Source: an uncultured Pelagibacteraceae bacterium (lineage in GTDB: Bacteria; Pseudomonadota; Alphaproteobacteria; Pelagibacterales; Pelagibacteraceae). Taken from it: DNA of 64,000 bases. The DNA lies in assembly GCA_902560855.1 (NCBI GenBank), contig CACENJ010000001.1, positions 1 through 64,000 of the forward strand. Direction: 5' to 3'. The notes under the pieces are model-generated. The model worked only from the letters and a program-made list of their open reading frames with translations. It did not search any database and was not told where the DNA came from. The position numbers and the translations under genes were made by a program. Numbering within the stretch: position 1 is the first letter of the stretch; each line of letters starts with the position of its first letter. Below are positions 17,068-26,420 of the stretch, piece after piece.

Positions 17068-18510
17068 TTAACCTTTGATTCCAAGATGAGTGTATTTAAC
17101 ATTAAGATAATCTTTAATGGCCATTGAACCACCTTCTCTACCATAACCTGTTTGTTTAATACCACCAAATGGAGCTTCTGCTACTGCTACAACAGCAGTA
17201 TTTACTGCAACTGTACCTGTTTCCATTAATTCTGAAGCCTTATGTGCTTTTTCCATAGAATTAGTATAAATGTAACTGCAAAGACCAAGATCATTATCAT
17301 TTGCTCTTTCAATAACTTCTTCAAAAGATTTAAAAGTTAGAATTGGAATTAATGGTCCAAATGGTTCTCTTTTAATTATTGTAAAGTTATCTTTTACATT
17401 ATCAAAAACAGTCGGTTCATAAAAATAACCTTTATTAAAACCGGAAGGTCTCTTTCCTCCCAAAAGAATTTTTGCACCTTCTTTTTTTGTTATGTCAACC
17501 AGTTCTTCAACTTCAGACAATCTTTTTGCTGTAGTTAGAGGGCCAAGTACAACATCTTTATCCATTCCATTGCCCATCTTAAGTTTTTTAGTTTTATTTA
17601 TAAATGAATTAACGAACTCATCTTTTTTACTTTCTTGAATATAAAATCTATTTGGAGAAATACATACTTGGCCATTATTTCTAAATTTCGAAGTAATAGC
17701 CATATCGGTTACTTTGTTGATGTCAGCATCATCAAAAACTATAAAAGGAGAATGACCACTAAGCTCCATTGTTACTCTTTGTACTTTATCGGCAGCTTGT
17801 TTTAATATCATTTTCCCAACTCTCGTAGATCCAGTAATAGATATTTTTTTAATAGTATCAGATTTAATTAATTGTTCAGCTATAGAAGGAGGATCTCCAG
17901 ATAACAAATTTACAACACCTGGAGGTACGCCAGCTTCTTTAAAAATATTAAATAATTCCATTACTGATCCTGGAGTTATAACATCTGGTTTGCAAATAAC
18001 AGAACATCCCGCAGCTAAGGCTGTGGAAATTTTTCTAGCCGCCAATAGAATAGGAAAATTCCAGGGAACTAATGCAGCTACAACACCAACTGGCTGATAA
18101 TAAACATGAACACGAGTATCAGGAAATCTGCTTTGGACCGTTTGTCCATAAATTCTTTTTGTTTCTTCTGAATTCCATTCAAAAATATCTGCAGCACCTG
18201 TGGATTCACCAATTCCTTCCGCTAAAGGTTTACCGACTTCAAGAGTTAACCATTTTGCTAAAATCTCTTTTTTTTGTCTTATCAAATCTGCTATTTTTCT
18301 GATAATATAAGATCTTTCCCAAGGAGATGTATTTTTCCAAATTTCTAAACCCTTTTCAGCAGATTTAAGAGCTTTTTCAACATCTACCTCAGATGCTTTT
18401 GAGGCATTGCCCAAAACCTCTTCTGTTGCTGGGTTTAAAACCTCATAAGTTTCTTTTTTCTCAGCTTCCTGCCACCTACCATCAATAAATTGTCCAAATT
18501 TGCTATACAT
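17068..18510 (-). CDS. NAD(P)-dependent aldehyde dehydrogenase
   Basis: 480 residues, full-length ALDH superfamily. ALVPWNFPILLAARKISTALAAGC is the cofactor segment, SITGSTRVGK the Rossmann part, MELSGHSPFIVFDDAD carries the general-base Glu and NNGQVCISPNRFYIQ the catalytic Cys. C-terminal PFGGIKQTGYGREGG is typical of succinate-semialdehyde/glycolaldehyde-type enzymes. First gene of the ALDH-aldolase-dehydrogenase-pilin-like operon, divergent from iolD with 52 nt between. Substrate is not determinable; it is not an IolA/MmsA-type (CoA-acylating) sequence by its general pattern. Confidence 0.9.
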   Translation of the reverse strand: MYSKFGQFIDGRWQEAEKKETYEVLNPATEEVLGNASKASEVDVEKALKSAEKGLEIWKNTSPWERSYIIRKIADLIRQKKEILAKWLTLEVGKPLAEGIGESTGAADIFEWNSEETKRIYGQTVQSRFPDTRVHVYYQPVGVVAALVPWNFPILLAARKISTALAAGCSVICKPDVITPGSVMELFNIFKEAGVPPGVVNLLSGDPPSIAEQLIKSDTIKKISITGSTRVGKMILKQAADKVQRVTMELSGHSPFIVFDDADINKVTDMAITSKFRNNGQVCISPNRFYIQESKKDEFVNSFINKTKKLKMGNGMDKDVVLGPLTTAKRLSEVEELVDITKKEGAKILLGGKRPSGFNKGYFYEPTVFDNVKDNFTIIKREPFGPLIPILTFKSFEEVIERANDNDLGLCSYIYTNSMEKAHKASELMETGTVAVNTAVVAVAEAPFGGIKQTGYGREGGSMAIKDYLNVKYTHLGIKG

Positions 18511-18562
18511 AAAATATTGGTTTACTAAACGTGATTTTTTAAACTAAAATATATATACAAAA

Positions 18563-20407
18563 ATGAAAAAAATAAAGCTTACTTGTGCTCATGCGATAGT
18601 TAAACACTTAATCGCTCAAAAAATTTTAATAGATGGCAAGAAGGAACCGCTTTTTGCTGGTGCATTTGGAATTTTTGGTCATGGCAATGTTGCCTGTTTA
18701 GGCCAAGCTCTAGAAGAAAATAAAGATAAATTGACAACTTATAGGGGTCATCACGAGCAAAATATGGCTCTCACAGGAATTGCATATGCTAGAGCAAAAA
18801 GAAGAAAACAAATTTTCATAGCTACTAGCTCTGTTGGTCCTGGTTCAACTAATATGATTACCGCAGCTGCAGTTGCAATGAGTAATAGATTGCCAATTTT
18901 ATTTTTACCCGGAGATACATATGCAAATAGAATGCCAGATCCTGTTTTGCAACAAGTTGAACATTCTAATTATCCTGGAGTTACACAAAACGATGCATTT
19001 AAATCAGTAACGAAATATTTTGATAGGTTAACAAGGCCGGAGCAAATTTTACAAACACTTCCTCAGGCAATTCAAGTTATGTTAGATCCTGCAGATTGTG
19101 GCCCAGCTTGCATATCTATGTCACAAGATGTTCAGGGAGAAACATTTGATTATCCCGAAGAATTTTTTAATGAAAGAGTTCATAATATTAGAAGACCAAG
19201 ACCAGATGATTTTCAAATAAAACAGGCAGTAGAAAAAATTAAAAAATCTAAAAGTCCAATAATTATTTCTGGAGGGGGTGTTTTTTATTCAGATGCTATG
19301 GAAGAGGTATCTAGTTTTGCAGTAAAACATAACATACCAGTTACACAAACTGTAATGGGTTACTCTACAATGAAAAGAGATCATTCACATTTTTTAGGAC
19401 CTATAGGTGGTCTAGGAGGTAAAGCGGCAAATAATTTAGCAAAACAAACTGATCTTGCAATAGCAGTAGGAACAAAATTAGGAGATTTTACCACAGGATC
19501 ATGGGCAAATTTTGAAAATCCAAATTTTTCTCTAGTTTCAATAAATGTTTCTAGATTTGATGCGAGCAAACATTTAGCACAGTCAGTTATTGGTGATGCA
19601 AAAGTTTCATTAAATGAACTTTCTCAGGCATTAGGAAGTTGGAAAGCTCCAGATAATTGGCATAAAAAATCTAGAGATGAATTAAAGTTATGGAATGAAT
19701 ATGTTGATAAAGAAAGTGGACCCACTAACCAGAAACTTCCAAGTTATGCTCATGCAGTAGGGGCAATCTATAGAAATTCCGATCCAACGGATATAGCGGT
19801 AACTGCCGCGGGAGGATTGGTTGGTGAAGTAGTACAAGTGTGGAGACCAAGAGATTTAAATACGCATGAAACAGAATGGGGATTTAGTTGTATGGGTTAT
19901 GAAATTTCAGGCGCACTTGGTATTAAAATGGCCAACCCTAGCAAAGAAGTAATAGCTTTTATTGGTGATGGTTCTTACCTGCTTTATAATTCTGATATTT
20001 ATTCATCTGTAATTACAAACAACAAACTTATTATAATAGTTTGTGATAATGGAGGACACGCAGTTATAAATAGACTTCAATTATTTAAAGGTGGAAAAGA
20101 ATTTAATTGTTTATTTGAAAGCTCAAAAGCTCCTAATCTTGTAGGTATTAATTTTGCAATGCACGCTGAAAGTATGGGAGCAGAATCAGAAGAAGTAGCT
20201 ACAATTTCTGAATTAGAAGAAGCATTTAAAAGAGCAAAAAAATCTAAAAATACATATGTAATTTCAATAAAAACTCATAGCTATCAATGGCTAGAAGGAT
20301 CTGCTTATTGGGAAAGTCCAACACTTGAAATACCAACAACAAAAGAAAATAAGGAGGCCCTTAAGCTTCATAAAGAAGGCAAATCTAAACAAAGACAAGG
20401 TGTGTAA
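18563..20407 (+). CDS. iolD: 3D-(3,5/4)-trihydroxycyclohexane-1,2-dione hydrolase (ThDP enzyme)
   Basis: 614 residues, the IolD member of the thiamine-diphosphate family that opens the inositol ring. TYRGHHEQNMALTGIAYARAKRRKQ near residue 52 holds the ThDP-activating Glu, ATSSVGPGSTNMITAA follows, and the C-terminal ThDP/Mg site is FIGDGSYLLYNSDIYSS with the partner Asp/Asn about 28 residues on (VCDNGGH). The length is close to known IolD proteins. It starts a plus-strand operon iolD, Gfo/Idh, FAH hydrolase, ccdA and pairs with iolG/iolE nearby. Confidence 0.92.
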   Translation: MKKIKLTCAHAIVKHLIAQKILIDGKKEPLFAGAFGIFGHGNVACLGQALEENKDKLTTYRGHHEQNMALTGIAYARAKRRKQIFIATSSVGPGSTNMITAAAVAMSNRLPILFLPGDTYANRMPDPVLQQVEHSNYPGVTQNDAFKSVTKYFDRLTRPEQILQTLPQAIQVMLDPADCGPACISMSQDVQGETFDYPEEFFNERVHNIRRPRPDDFQIKQAVEKIKKSKSPIIISGGGVFYSDAMEEVSSFAVKHNIPVTQTVMGYSTMKRDHSHFLGPIGGLGGKAANNLAKQTDLAIAVGTKLGDFTTGSWANFENPNFSLVSINVSRFDASKHLAQSVIGDAKVSLNELSQALGSWKAPDNWHKKSRDELKLWNEYVDKESGPTNQKLPSYAHAVGAIYRNSDPTDIAVTAAGGLVGEVVQVWRPRDLNTHETEWGFSCMGYEISGALGIKMANPSKEVIAFIGDGSYLLYNSDIYSSVITNNKLIIIVCDNGGHAVINRLQLFKGGKEFNCLFESSKAPNLVGINFAMHAESMGAESEEVATISELEEAFKRAKKSKNTYVISIKTHSYQWLEGSAYWESPTLEIPTTKENKEALKLHKEGKSKQRQGV

Positions 20408-20415
20408 TCCTTATC

Positions 20416-21573
20416 ATGAATAAGTTATTTAAAGTTGGATTGATAGGTTGTGGGCATATAGCCGAAACTTATTTTAGAGCTCACAAGTATTTTAACAACT
20501 TTAAAATTATTAAATGTGCAGACATAAAAAGAAAAGCAGCAGAAAAATGTGCTAAAACTTATAATATTAAAGCATTATCTGTCGGAGAAATTTTAAAAGA
20601 TAAAGAAATAGAAATAATTCTTAATTTAACTGTACCCAAAGCACACTACAAAGTAGCAAAAAGTGCATTAGAACATAATAAACATGTTTATTCTGAAAAA
20701 CCTATGGCAATCAATATAAATGATGGAAAATTACTTTTAAAAATTGCAAAGAATAGAAAATTATATATTGGCAATGCCCCTGACACCTTTTTAGGAGGAG
20801 GAAATCAAATGTCAAAAAATTTATTAGAAAAAAAATCAATAGGAAAAATAAATCTTGGCAATGCAATCTTTGCATTTCCTGGTGTTCAATCATATCATCC
20901 TGATCCAGAACCTTGGTTTGCAAAAAAAGAAGGAGGCCCAGTTATAGATATGGGTCCTTATTACATAACAGCATTAGTTAATTTACTTGGCCCAGCCAAA
21001 GAAGTAAGAGCAAACTTAATGAAGGGAGTGAATTATAGAAAAATTGGAATAGGTCCAAAAAAAGGAAAAAAAATAAAAGTTCATTGCCCCACAACATATC
21101 TTTCAACAATTGTTTTTGAAAATGGAACAATAATAAGGTTAACTTTATCATTTGATGTTGTGGCCCATCAAAGAAATCACATAGAGTTATATGGCACAAA
21201 AGGATCTATTATAGTACCAGATCCGAATATGTTTGGTGGATCAGTTTTTATTTGTACAAAATTAGGAAATCCTTGGAAAGAATTTAAAACACAAAAAATG
21301 CCATTAGGTAAAATCAACATAAGATCAAAAAGCTTAAGAGCAAACGAGTCTTCAACTAATGCTAACTATAGAGGTGCAGGTTTAGCCGAAATGGCTTATT
21401 GCATTGAAAATAAAAAAAAACATCGTTGTAGTGGCGAGCTTTCGTTGCATGTACTTGATATTATTCAATCAACTATGAAAGCTGCTAAATCAAATAAAGT
21501 TCAAAAGATTTTAACGACATGCAACAAACCAAAAAGTTTTACACTTAAAGAAATAAAAAAAATATTAAATTAA
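20416..21573 (+). CDS. Gfo/Idh/MocA family oxidoreductase
   Basis: 385 residues. FKVGLIGCGHIAETYFRAHKYF is the NAD loop and VYSEKPMAININD near residue 95 the catalytic Lys motif; GGPVIDMGPYYITALVNLLG near 175 is the substrate-side Asp/His-like region (Tyr replaces the usual His). It lies 8 nt after iolD and 2 nt before the FAH gene. It probably acts on a cyclitol, sugar or sugar acid. The second Gfo/Idh in the region after iolG, it might process a different inositol isomer. Confidence 0.85.
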   Translation: MNKLFKVGLIGCGHIAETYFRAHKYFNNFKIIKCADIKRKAAEKCAKTYNIKALSVGEILKDKEIEIILNLTVPKAHYKVAKSALEHNKHVYSEKPMAININDGKLLLKIAKNRKLYIGNAPDTFLGGGNQMSKNLLEKKSIGKINLGNAIFAFPGVQSYHPDPEPWFAKKEGGPVIDMGPYYITALVNLLGPAKEVRANLMKGVNYRKIGIGPKKGKKIKVHCPTTYLSTIVFENGTIIRLTLSFDVVAHQRNHIELYGTKGSIIVPDPNMFGGSVFICTKLGNPWKEFKTQKMPLGKINIRSKSLRANESSTNANYRGAGLAEMAYCIENKKKHRCSGELSLHVLDIIQSTMKAAKSNKVQKILTTCNKPKSFTLKEIKKILN

Positions 21574-21575
21574 TT

Positions 21576-22418
21576 ATGAAACTTTGTAGAATAGGAAATA
21601 AAGGTATAGAAAAACCAGCAATTATAGATAATGAAAATAATTTTAGAGATTTATCTTCTTTAGTAGATGATTTTAAAGCGGAGACTTTAAGTTTTACGAC
21701 TATTGAAAAAATTAAAAATTTAGAAATTTCAAAACTTCCAATTATTAATAAAAATCAAAGAATAGGTGCTTGCATTAAAAATCCAGGTAAATTTGTAGCC
21801 ATAGGATTGAATTATTCTGATCATGCAAAAGAAACGGGATTAAAAATACCTACAGAGCCAATAGTTTTCATGAAAGCAACTAGCTCTATTTGTGGACCAA
21901 ATGACAATATAGAAATGCCAAAAAACTCCACTAAACTAGATTGGGAAATAGAATTGGCTATTGTTGTTGGAAAAGAGGCGAAAAATATTTCAGAAAAAGA
22001 AGCTGCAGATCATATTTTAGGTTATTGCATTGTAAATGACATTAGCGAAAGAGAATGGCAAATTGAAAAACTAGGACAATGGGTTAAAGGAAAATCTGGA
22101 GATACATTTGGTCCTACAGGACCATATTTGGTAACCAAAGATGAAATTCCTGATATTAATAATTTGAATTTAAAATTAGAGGTAAATGGAAAAAAAATGC
22201 AGTCAGGCAATACAAAAAACATGATATTTAATGTAAATTATTTAATTTCATATTTAAGTAAATTTATGTCTTTGCAACAAGGTGATTTGATTACAACAGG
22301 AACACCACCAGGGGTAGGAATGGGAATGAAGCCCCAAGTATTTTTAAAATCCGGAGATGATATTAAATTGACCATTGATTGTTTGGGTGAACAGAGTTCA
22401 AAAGTAATATCTAAATAA
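21576..22418 (+). CDS. Fumarylacetoacetate hydrolase family protein
   Basis: 280 residues. FVAIGLNYSDHAKETG near residue 73 opens the catalytic domain; metal ligands are seen in LDWEIELAIVVG and the later VNDISEREWQ, and GDLITTGTPPGVGMGM near 230 closes it. FAH-family enzymes of this type hydrolyse or decarboxylate 2,4-diketo acids or acylpyruvates from sugar or aromatic breakdown. Two bases separate it from the Gfo/Idh gene. Its place next to iolD suggests cleavage of a diketo acid from sugar or cyclitol catabolism. Confidence 0.88.
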   Translation: MKLCRIGNKGIEKPAIIDNENNFRDLSSLVDDFKAETLSFTTIEKIKNLEISKLPIINKNQRIGACIKNPGKFVAIGLNYSDHAKETGLKIPTEPIVFMKATSSICGPNDNIEMPKNSTKLDWEIELAIVVGKEAKNISEKEAADHILGYCIVNDISEREWQIEKLGQWVKGKSGDTFGPTGPYLVTKDEIPDINNLNLKLEVNGKKMQSGNTKNMIFNVNYLISYLSKFMSLQQGDLITTGTPPGVGMGMKPQVFLKSGDDIKLTIDCLGEQSSKVISK

Positions 22419-22426
22419 AATAAATT

Positions 22427-23134
22427 ATGACAGAATTATTTATAGCCTTTTTAGCTGGACTAATAAGCTTTTTATCTCCGTGCGTTTTGCCATTAATACC
22501 AGGTTATATTTCCTTTATATCAGGACAGTCATTAAATGAATTAATAGAAAGTAAAAAAGTTAACTTAATTCCACTTTTTCTTTTTTCTTTAGGATTTTCT
22601 TTAGTATTTATATCATTTGGTGCTGCTGCTTCTGCACTTGGCAAAATATTAATTCAAAATACAAATTATTTAAGAATTGTTGCTGGATCCATAATTATAA
22701 TATTTTCATTACAATTATTAGGAATAATTAATATTAAATTTTTAAATTATGAAAAAAAATATTATACAAAAAAATCAACTAAGCCTTTGTTTGTTTTTAT
22801 TGTAGGAATGGCCTTCGGATTCGGCTGGACACCATGTATTGGTCCTATTTTAGGATCTATACTTGCTTTAGCATCAACTGAAGAAAATATTTCAAGAGGA
22901 ATTACAATGTTAACTTTTTATTCTTTAGGATTGGCTATACCATTTATCTTGTCTGGTTTTTTAATACAAAAATTTTTACTTTTTTCAAAAAACTTCAAAA
23001 AAAATATTAATTTAGTTTTAAAATTAGGAGGAATAATATTGTTAATAACTGGAGTGTTAATTTTAACAAACCAATTACAAATTCTAGGATATTATATTCT
23101 AAATATTTTTCCTTTTATGCAAAGCTTTGGTTAA
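22427..23134 (+). CDS. ccdA: CcdA-type thiol:disulfide membrane protein
   Basis: 235 residues with six predicted membrane helices. The two redox cysteines are in SFLSPCVLPLIPGY near residue 18 and FGWTPCIGPILGSI near 133, matching CcdA/DsbD transmembrane domains, which carry electrons from cytoplasmic thioredoxin to periplasmic thioredoxin-like proteins for cytochrome c maturation or disulfide isomerisation. It begins 8 nt after the FAH gene, an odd partner for a catabolic operon. Its 3' end overlaps the convergent oxygenase by 36 nt. The TlpA-like protein at 62736 is a possible redox partner. Confidence 0.9.
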   Translation: MTELFIAFLAGLISFLSPCVLPLIPGYISFISGQSLNELIESKKVNLIPLFLFSLGFSLVFISFGAAASALGKILIQNTNYLRIVAGSIIIIFSLQLLGIINIKFLNYEKKYYTKKSTKPLFVFIVGMAFGFGWTPCIGPILGSILALASTEENISRGITMLTFYSLGLAIPFILSGFLIQKFLLFSKNFKKNINLVLKLGGIILLITGVLILTNQLQILGYYILNIFPFMQSFG

Positions 23135-24256
23135 TATAGTTGATAAAAGTCCGTCTTTGTCAGCATAACAGCCTTGTAGCCATCTACTTCCTGTTCCCTT
23201 GTAAGAAGTTCTTGCATGAAGCACTCTAGTGTTATCAACTATAAAACAATCTCCAGGGTTCAACTTAAAACTAACAGCTAACTTAGGATCATCAATTATG
23301 CTAGAAAACCTTCTATAAGCTTTATAGTAGTCGGCCATATGACGATAAGGAACATCAACTATAGGTGCTATAGAACGATTATTAAAATGAACTGCTATTA
23401 ATTCACCATCAGGCGATAATGAAATCATAGGAAAACGAGATTTTAAGTGAACATCTTTTTTTCCTTTGAATTCAAAACGTGAGCAATATTTTGAAAGTAA
23501 ATTAAAATATTTTTTGTTCCTTTTTTTTAATTGCATTGCAGCCTTAAAACCATCTACAACTTTAGATTCACCACCTTTGGCAGAACTTTTTAGACAATGT
23601 AGTATTTGTATTGTTGGTATCGGATTTCTATAGGGATTATCTGTATGTGCTTTTAAAGCGAGGTTTGTATATGCAAGATTAGCTGCATTTGTTTTTGATT
23701 TAACATTAAACCATTTTCCATAGTTTGTTTCACGAACATAACCAAAGAGTTTTGCTATTTTTATAACAGTTCCAGATTTTTTTTCACATTTTGTCATTTT
23801 TGCAAATCCATAATAATGAAGAGATTTAAGCCAGTTAATAAAGGATTTTTTATTAGATTTTGCACTTTGGTAACTAATTGTTGGAATTCTCTTTAAAGAA
23901 TTTTTTGTCCATATTTTTAAATTAGGATGAAGCCAAACTTTTGATTTATTCTGTTTTTTATCATAAGCGTGATATTCAAGCCAACGAGTTGAGTATTGAA
24001 CTTTTTTTTCATTAGGTAAAAAATTTAGAGTTAAATTTTGTCCTTTTTTATCAAGAAAGGCAGATTTAATATAAGTATTAACAGGTATATCTGAGACAGA
24101 AATTAAACGTTGTCCGTTGTTTTTATCTCTTGTTTTATAATCTAACGCATTATCCCGTAACCAAGTGGAATGGTATCTAATAGATGCGCCATATTTTCGA
24201 GACAAAAGAATTGCTTTTCCAGAATTTATAATTTTGACCGATTTAAATAAACTCAT
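23099..24256 (-). CDS. Gamma-butyrobetaine dioxygenase-like Fe(II)/2OG oxygenase (TauD/TfdA family)
   Basis: 385 residues. An N-terminal domain of about 100 residues with IRYHSTWLRDNALD matches the DUF971 zinc-type domain seen in gamma-butyrobetaine and trimethyllysine hydroxylases. The oxygenase core follows: HxD in KAHTDNPYRNPIPTIQILHCL near residue 200, and the distal His/Arg in VDNTRVLHARTSYKGTGSRWLQGCYAD near 345. Domain order and length fit carnitine-synthesis enzymes rather than TauD. Neighbouring DMGDH and GcvT-like genes also point to N-methylated compounds. It overlaps ccdA by 36 nt at its 3' end. Confidence 0.82.
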   Translation of the reverse strand: MSLFKSVKIINSGKAILLSRKYGASIRYHSTWLRDNALDYKTRDKNNGQRLISVSDIPVNTYIKSAFLDKKGQNLTLNFLPNEKKVQYSTRWLEYHAYDKKQNKSKVWLHPNLKIWTKNSLKRIPTISYQSAKSNKKSFINWLKSLHYYGFAKMTKCEKKSGTVIKIAKLFGYVRETNYGKWFNVKSKTNAANLAYTNLALKAHTDNPYRNPIPTIQILHCLKSSAKGGESKVVDGFKAAMQLKKRNKKYFNLLSKYCSRFEFKGKKDVHLKSRFPMISLSPDGELIAVHFNNRSIAPIVDVPYRHMADYYKAYRRFSSIIDDPKLAVSFKLNPGDCFIVDNTRVLHARTSYKGTGSRWLQGCYADKDGLLSTILTKALHKRKNI

Positions 24257-24278
24257 CTTATTTGATAGTAAGCAATTT

Positions 24279-25133
24279 CTAATTTTTATTTTTAAATACT
24301 ATCATAATTACTCCAAGAAGAATAATAGCTCCTCCAAAAAATAATTGTCTGGTTGGTTCTTCTCCAAGAATAAAAATAGCAGCTAATAATCCAGTAAGAG
24401 GTATACCCATAGTAACTATAGGTAAGACTTTGTATATAGGGTTGTTTTTTAAAACATAATAAAAACAACCATATGTTATTGGCTGCATAATAAATCCTAA
24501 ATAAATTGCAATTATCCAACTTTCAAAGTTTGCTTCCTTAAAAAAATTAATTGTATTGCCATCAAAAATAGCAGAAAGACATATTAGTATTGGACCAGAA
24601 AATAATGCTAACCAAGCAACTAGCGCTAATGGGTTTATTTTTTTACTTAGTGGCTTTACTAAAACTTGTCCCAAAGCCCAAATACCTGATCCTATAATTA
24701 CTAAAGCTGCACCAAAAAATTTACCATCCAAATTAGGAGATCCAGTTAAAATATAAACTCCTATGAATGCAACGCTTATTCCTACTAAACTTCTTATAGT
24801 TGGTTTTTCTTTAAGCATAAAATATGCAAATATAACTCCAAAAGGAACTTCCATTTGAACAAGCAATACAGCAGCTGAAGCATCTATAAAATTTAGCCCA
24901 GTATATGTAACGCTGTATTGCAATGTGTTAGCTATAAGAGAAGCAATAAATATTTTTTTAAGAAATCCTTTTGGTATCGGAAACCACCAGATTAAAATTG
25001 ATGCAGCAAAAGTAAATCTTAAACCCATCAAAAGAAAAGGAGGGAAATATTCCATTGCTGGTTTGGCAATTACAAAACCAAATCCTAAAAAGATTGGAAC
25101 AAGTGAAGCTAAAAGTGTATCTTTAAAATTCAA
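24279..25133 (-). CDS. EamA/DMT family membrane transporter
   Basis: 284 residues, about ten hydrophobic helices in two EamA repeats; the first contains PPFLLMGLRFTFAASILIWW and ASAAVLLVQMEVPFGVIFAYFMLKE, the second the equivalent MGIPLTGLLAAIFILGEEP. Such proteins usually export amino acids or other metabolites, but substrate cannot be read from sequence. It lies 39 nt after the DmdA/GcvT-like gene and 22 nt before the oxygenase, all on the minus strand. Confidence 0.88.
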   Translation of the reverse strand: MNFKDTLLASLVPIFLGFGFVIAKPAMEYFPPFLLMGLRFTFAASILIWWFPIPKGFLKKIFIASLIANTLQYSVTYTGLNFIDASAAVLLVQMEVPFGVIFAYFMLKEKPTIRSLVGISVAFIGVYILTGSPNLDGKFFGAALVIIGSGIWALGQVLVKPLSKKINPLALVAWLALFSGPILICLSAIFDGNTINFFKEANFESWIIAIYLGFIMQPITYGCFYYVLKNNPIYKVLPIVTMGIPLTGLLAAIFILGEEPTRQLFFGGAIILLGVIMIVFKNKN

Positions 25134-25172
25134 AAATTACTCTCATTTTTTAATTTTGAGAGCATTATTATA

Positions 25173-26363
25173 TTATTTTATTGGAATTTGTTTTTTTGGA
25201 TCGTAGAACGGCATAGGAACTACTACTGAATCTAAATTAGCATACGGGGATTTAATTGTAAATTTAGTTCCTTCTTTAGCATACTCAATAGGTATAAATG
25301 CATAACCAATATTTTTTTCAAGTCTTGGTGAATAACATTTTGAAGTTACATAACCAATTTCATTTTTATCATCAAATACTGGCCAATGATCAGGAACAAA
25401 ATATCCAGGTGAATATTCTGGTGGAACTACCTTGCTAATTGGATCTCCAAGGATTTCTATACCAACTAATTTTCTTTTTATTCCTTGTTCTTTAATTTCT
25501 TTAAGAGCTTCTTTACCACAAAAGTCTGCTTCCATATCAAGATCTATGAGTCTATCCATTCCGATCTCATAAGGATTATCAGTTACTCTCATGTCTTGAA
25601 AATAAGAAAAAATTCCTGCTTCAACTCTTCTTATCTGAGACGGACCTGTTGGTGCAATTTTATGCTTTTCACCAGCTGCCATGATCATTTCATAAAGCTC
25701 TGAACCTTTTTTTCCATCTCTTAGATAAATTTCATAACCTATTTCTCCACTCCATCCAGTCCTAGAAACAACAACTGGAATGCCTTTAATTTCTGTTTGT
25801 TTACACCAATAATATTTTAAGTCATTAATCCATGAACCAAATAATTCTGTCATTAATGCTCTTGATTTTGGACCTTGTACTTGCAAGGGAGATACATCTG
25901 GTTCTCTCAACTCTATATCATATTTATCTTTTCCCGCTACTCCCATCGCCCAGAGCAAAAGATCACTATCAGATATTGAAAACCACCAGTGGTCTTCAGC
26001 TAGTCTTAGCAATATTGGATCGCTAAGTATTCCACCATCATAATTTGTATTTAAAACATATTTACATTGATCTACTGCACAGTTTGATAAATTTCTAGGA
26101 GTTAACATTTGAGCGAACTTAGAAGCATCTGGTCCTTTAATTTCAACTTGTCTTTCTACAGAAACATCCCATAAAGTAACATCGTTAATTAAGCTCCAAA
26201 AATCTTCCTCAGGCGTATTATAATAACAAGGGAAGTACATATGATTGTATGTAGTGTATTCCTTACAACCCCACTTTAATGTCGACTCAAAAAAAGGTGA
26301 TTTTCTTACTCTAGTACCAAATCCCAAATGAGGTTTTGGAGGTGAGTTTGTTCTTGTTGCCAT
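25173..26363 (-). CDS. GcvT/DmdA-family aminomethyltransferase-like protein
   Basis: 396 residues, tetrahydrofolate-dependent methyl/aminomethyl transferase family. Several blocks resemble DMSP demethylase DmdA: TTYNHMYFP, LWDVSVERQVEIKGPDA, DPILLRLAEDHWWFSISDSDLLLWAMG and EPDVSPLQVQGPKS. The later segment SRTGWSGEIGYEIYL is however GcvT-like rather than the GWSKQGGFE I associate from memory with DmdA. I therefore call a DmdA relative whose substrate may be another methylated compound. It lies 57 nt downstream of a DMGDH-like gene, on the same strand. Confidence 0.78.
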   Translation of the reverse strand: MATRTNSPPKPHLGFGTRVRKSPFFESTLKWGCKEYTTYNHMYFPCYYNTPEEDFWSLINDVTLWDVSVERQVEIKGPDASKFAQMLTPRNLSNCAVDQCKYVLNTNYDGGILSDPILLRLAEDHWWFSISDSDLLLWAMGVAGKDKYDIELREPDVSPLQVQGPKSRALMTELFGSWINDLKYYWCKQTEIKGIPVVVSRTGWSGEIGYEIYLRDGKKGSELYEMIMAAGEKHKIAPTGPSQIRRVEAGIFSYFQDMRVTDNPYEIGMDRLIDLDMEADFCGKEALKEIKEQGIKRKLVGIEILGDPISKVVPPEYSPGYFVPDHWPVFDDKNEIGYVTSKCYSPRLEKNIGYAFIPIEYAKEGTKFTIKSPYANLDSVVVPMPFYDPKKQIPIK

Positions 26364-26420
26364 AAATTTATTTTATTCCCGACAATTATTTTTTTTTTTA
26401 TTATCTGTCAACAAGATTAG

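Noticed and set aside
23099-24256. Naming the TauD/TfdA-family oxygenase tauD because tau genes are present
   Set aside because: Length of 385 residues and the N-terminal DUF971-like domain fit gamma-butyrobetaine hydroxylases; it is 28 kb from tauABC.
25140-25162. Hairpin ctctca...tgagag between the DmdA-like and EamA genes
   Set aside because: Short stem with a long AT loop and no clean T tract; could be chance in AT-rich DNA.
25173-26363. Direct naming as dmdA (DMSP demethylase)
   Set aside because: Shares DmdA-like blocks but differs in the GWSGEIGYE segment; substrate not supportable from sequence alone.
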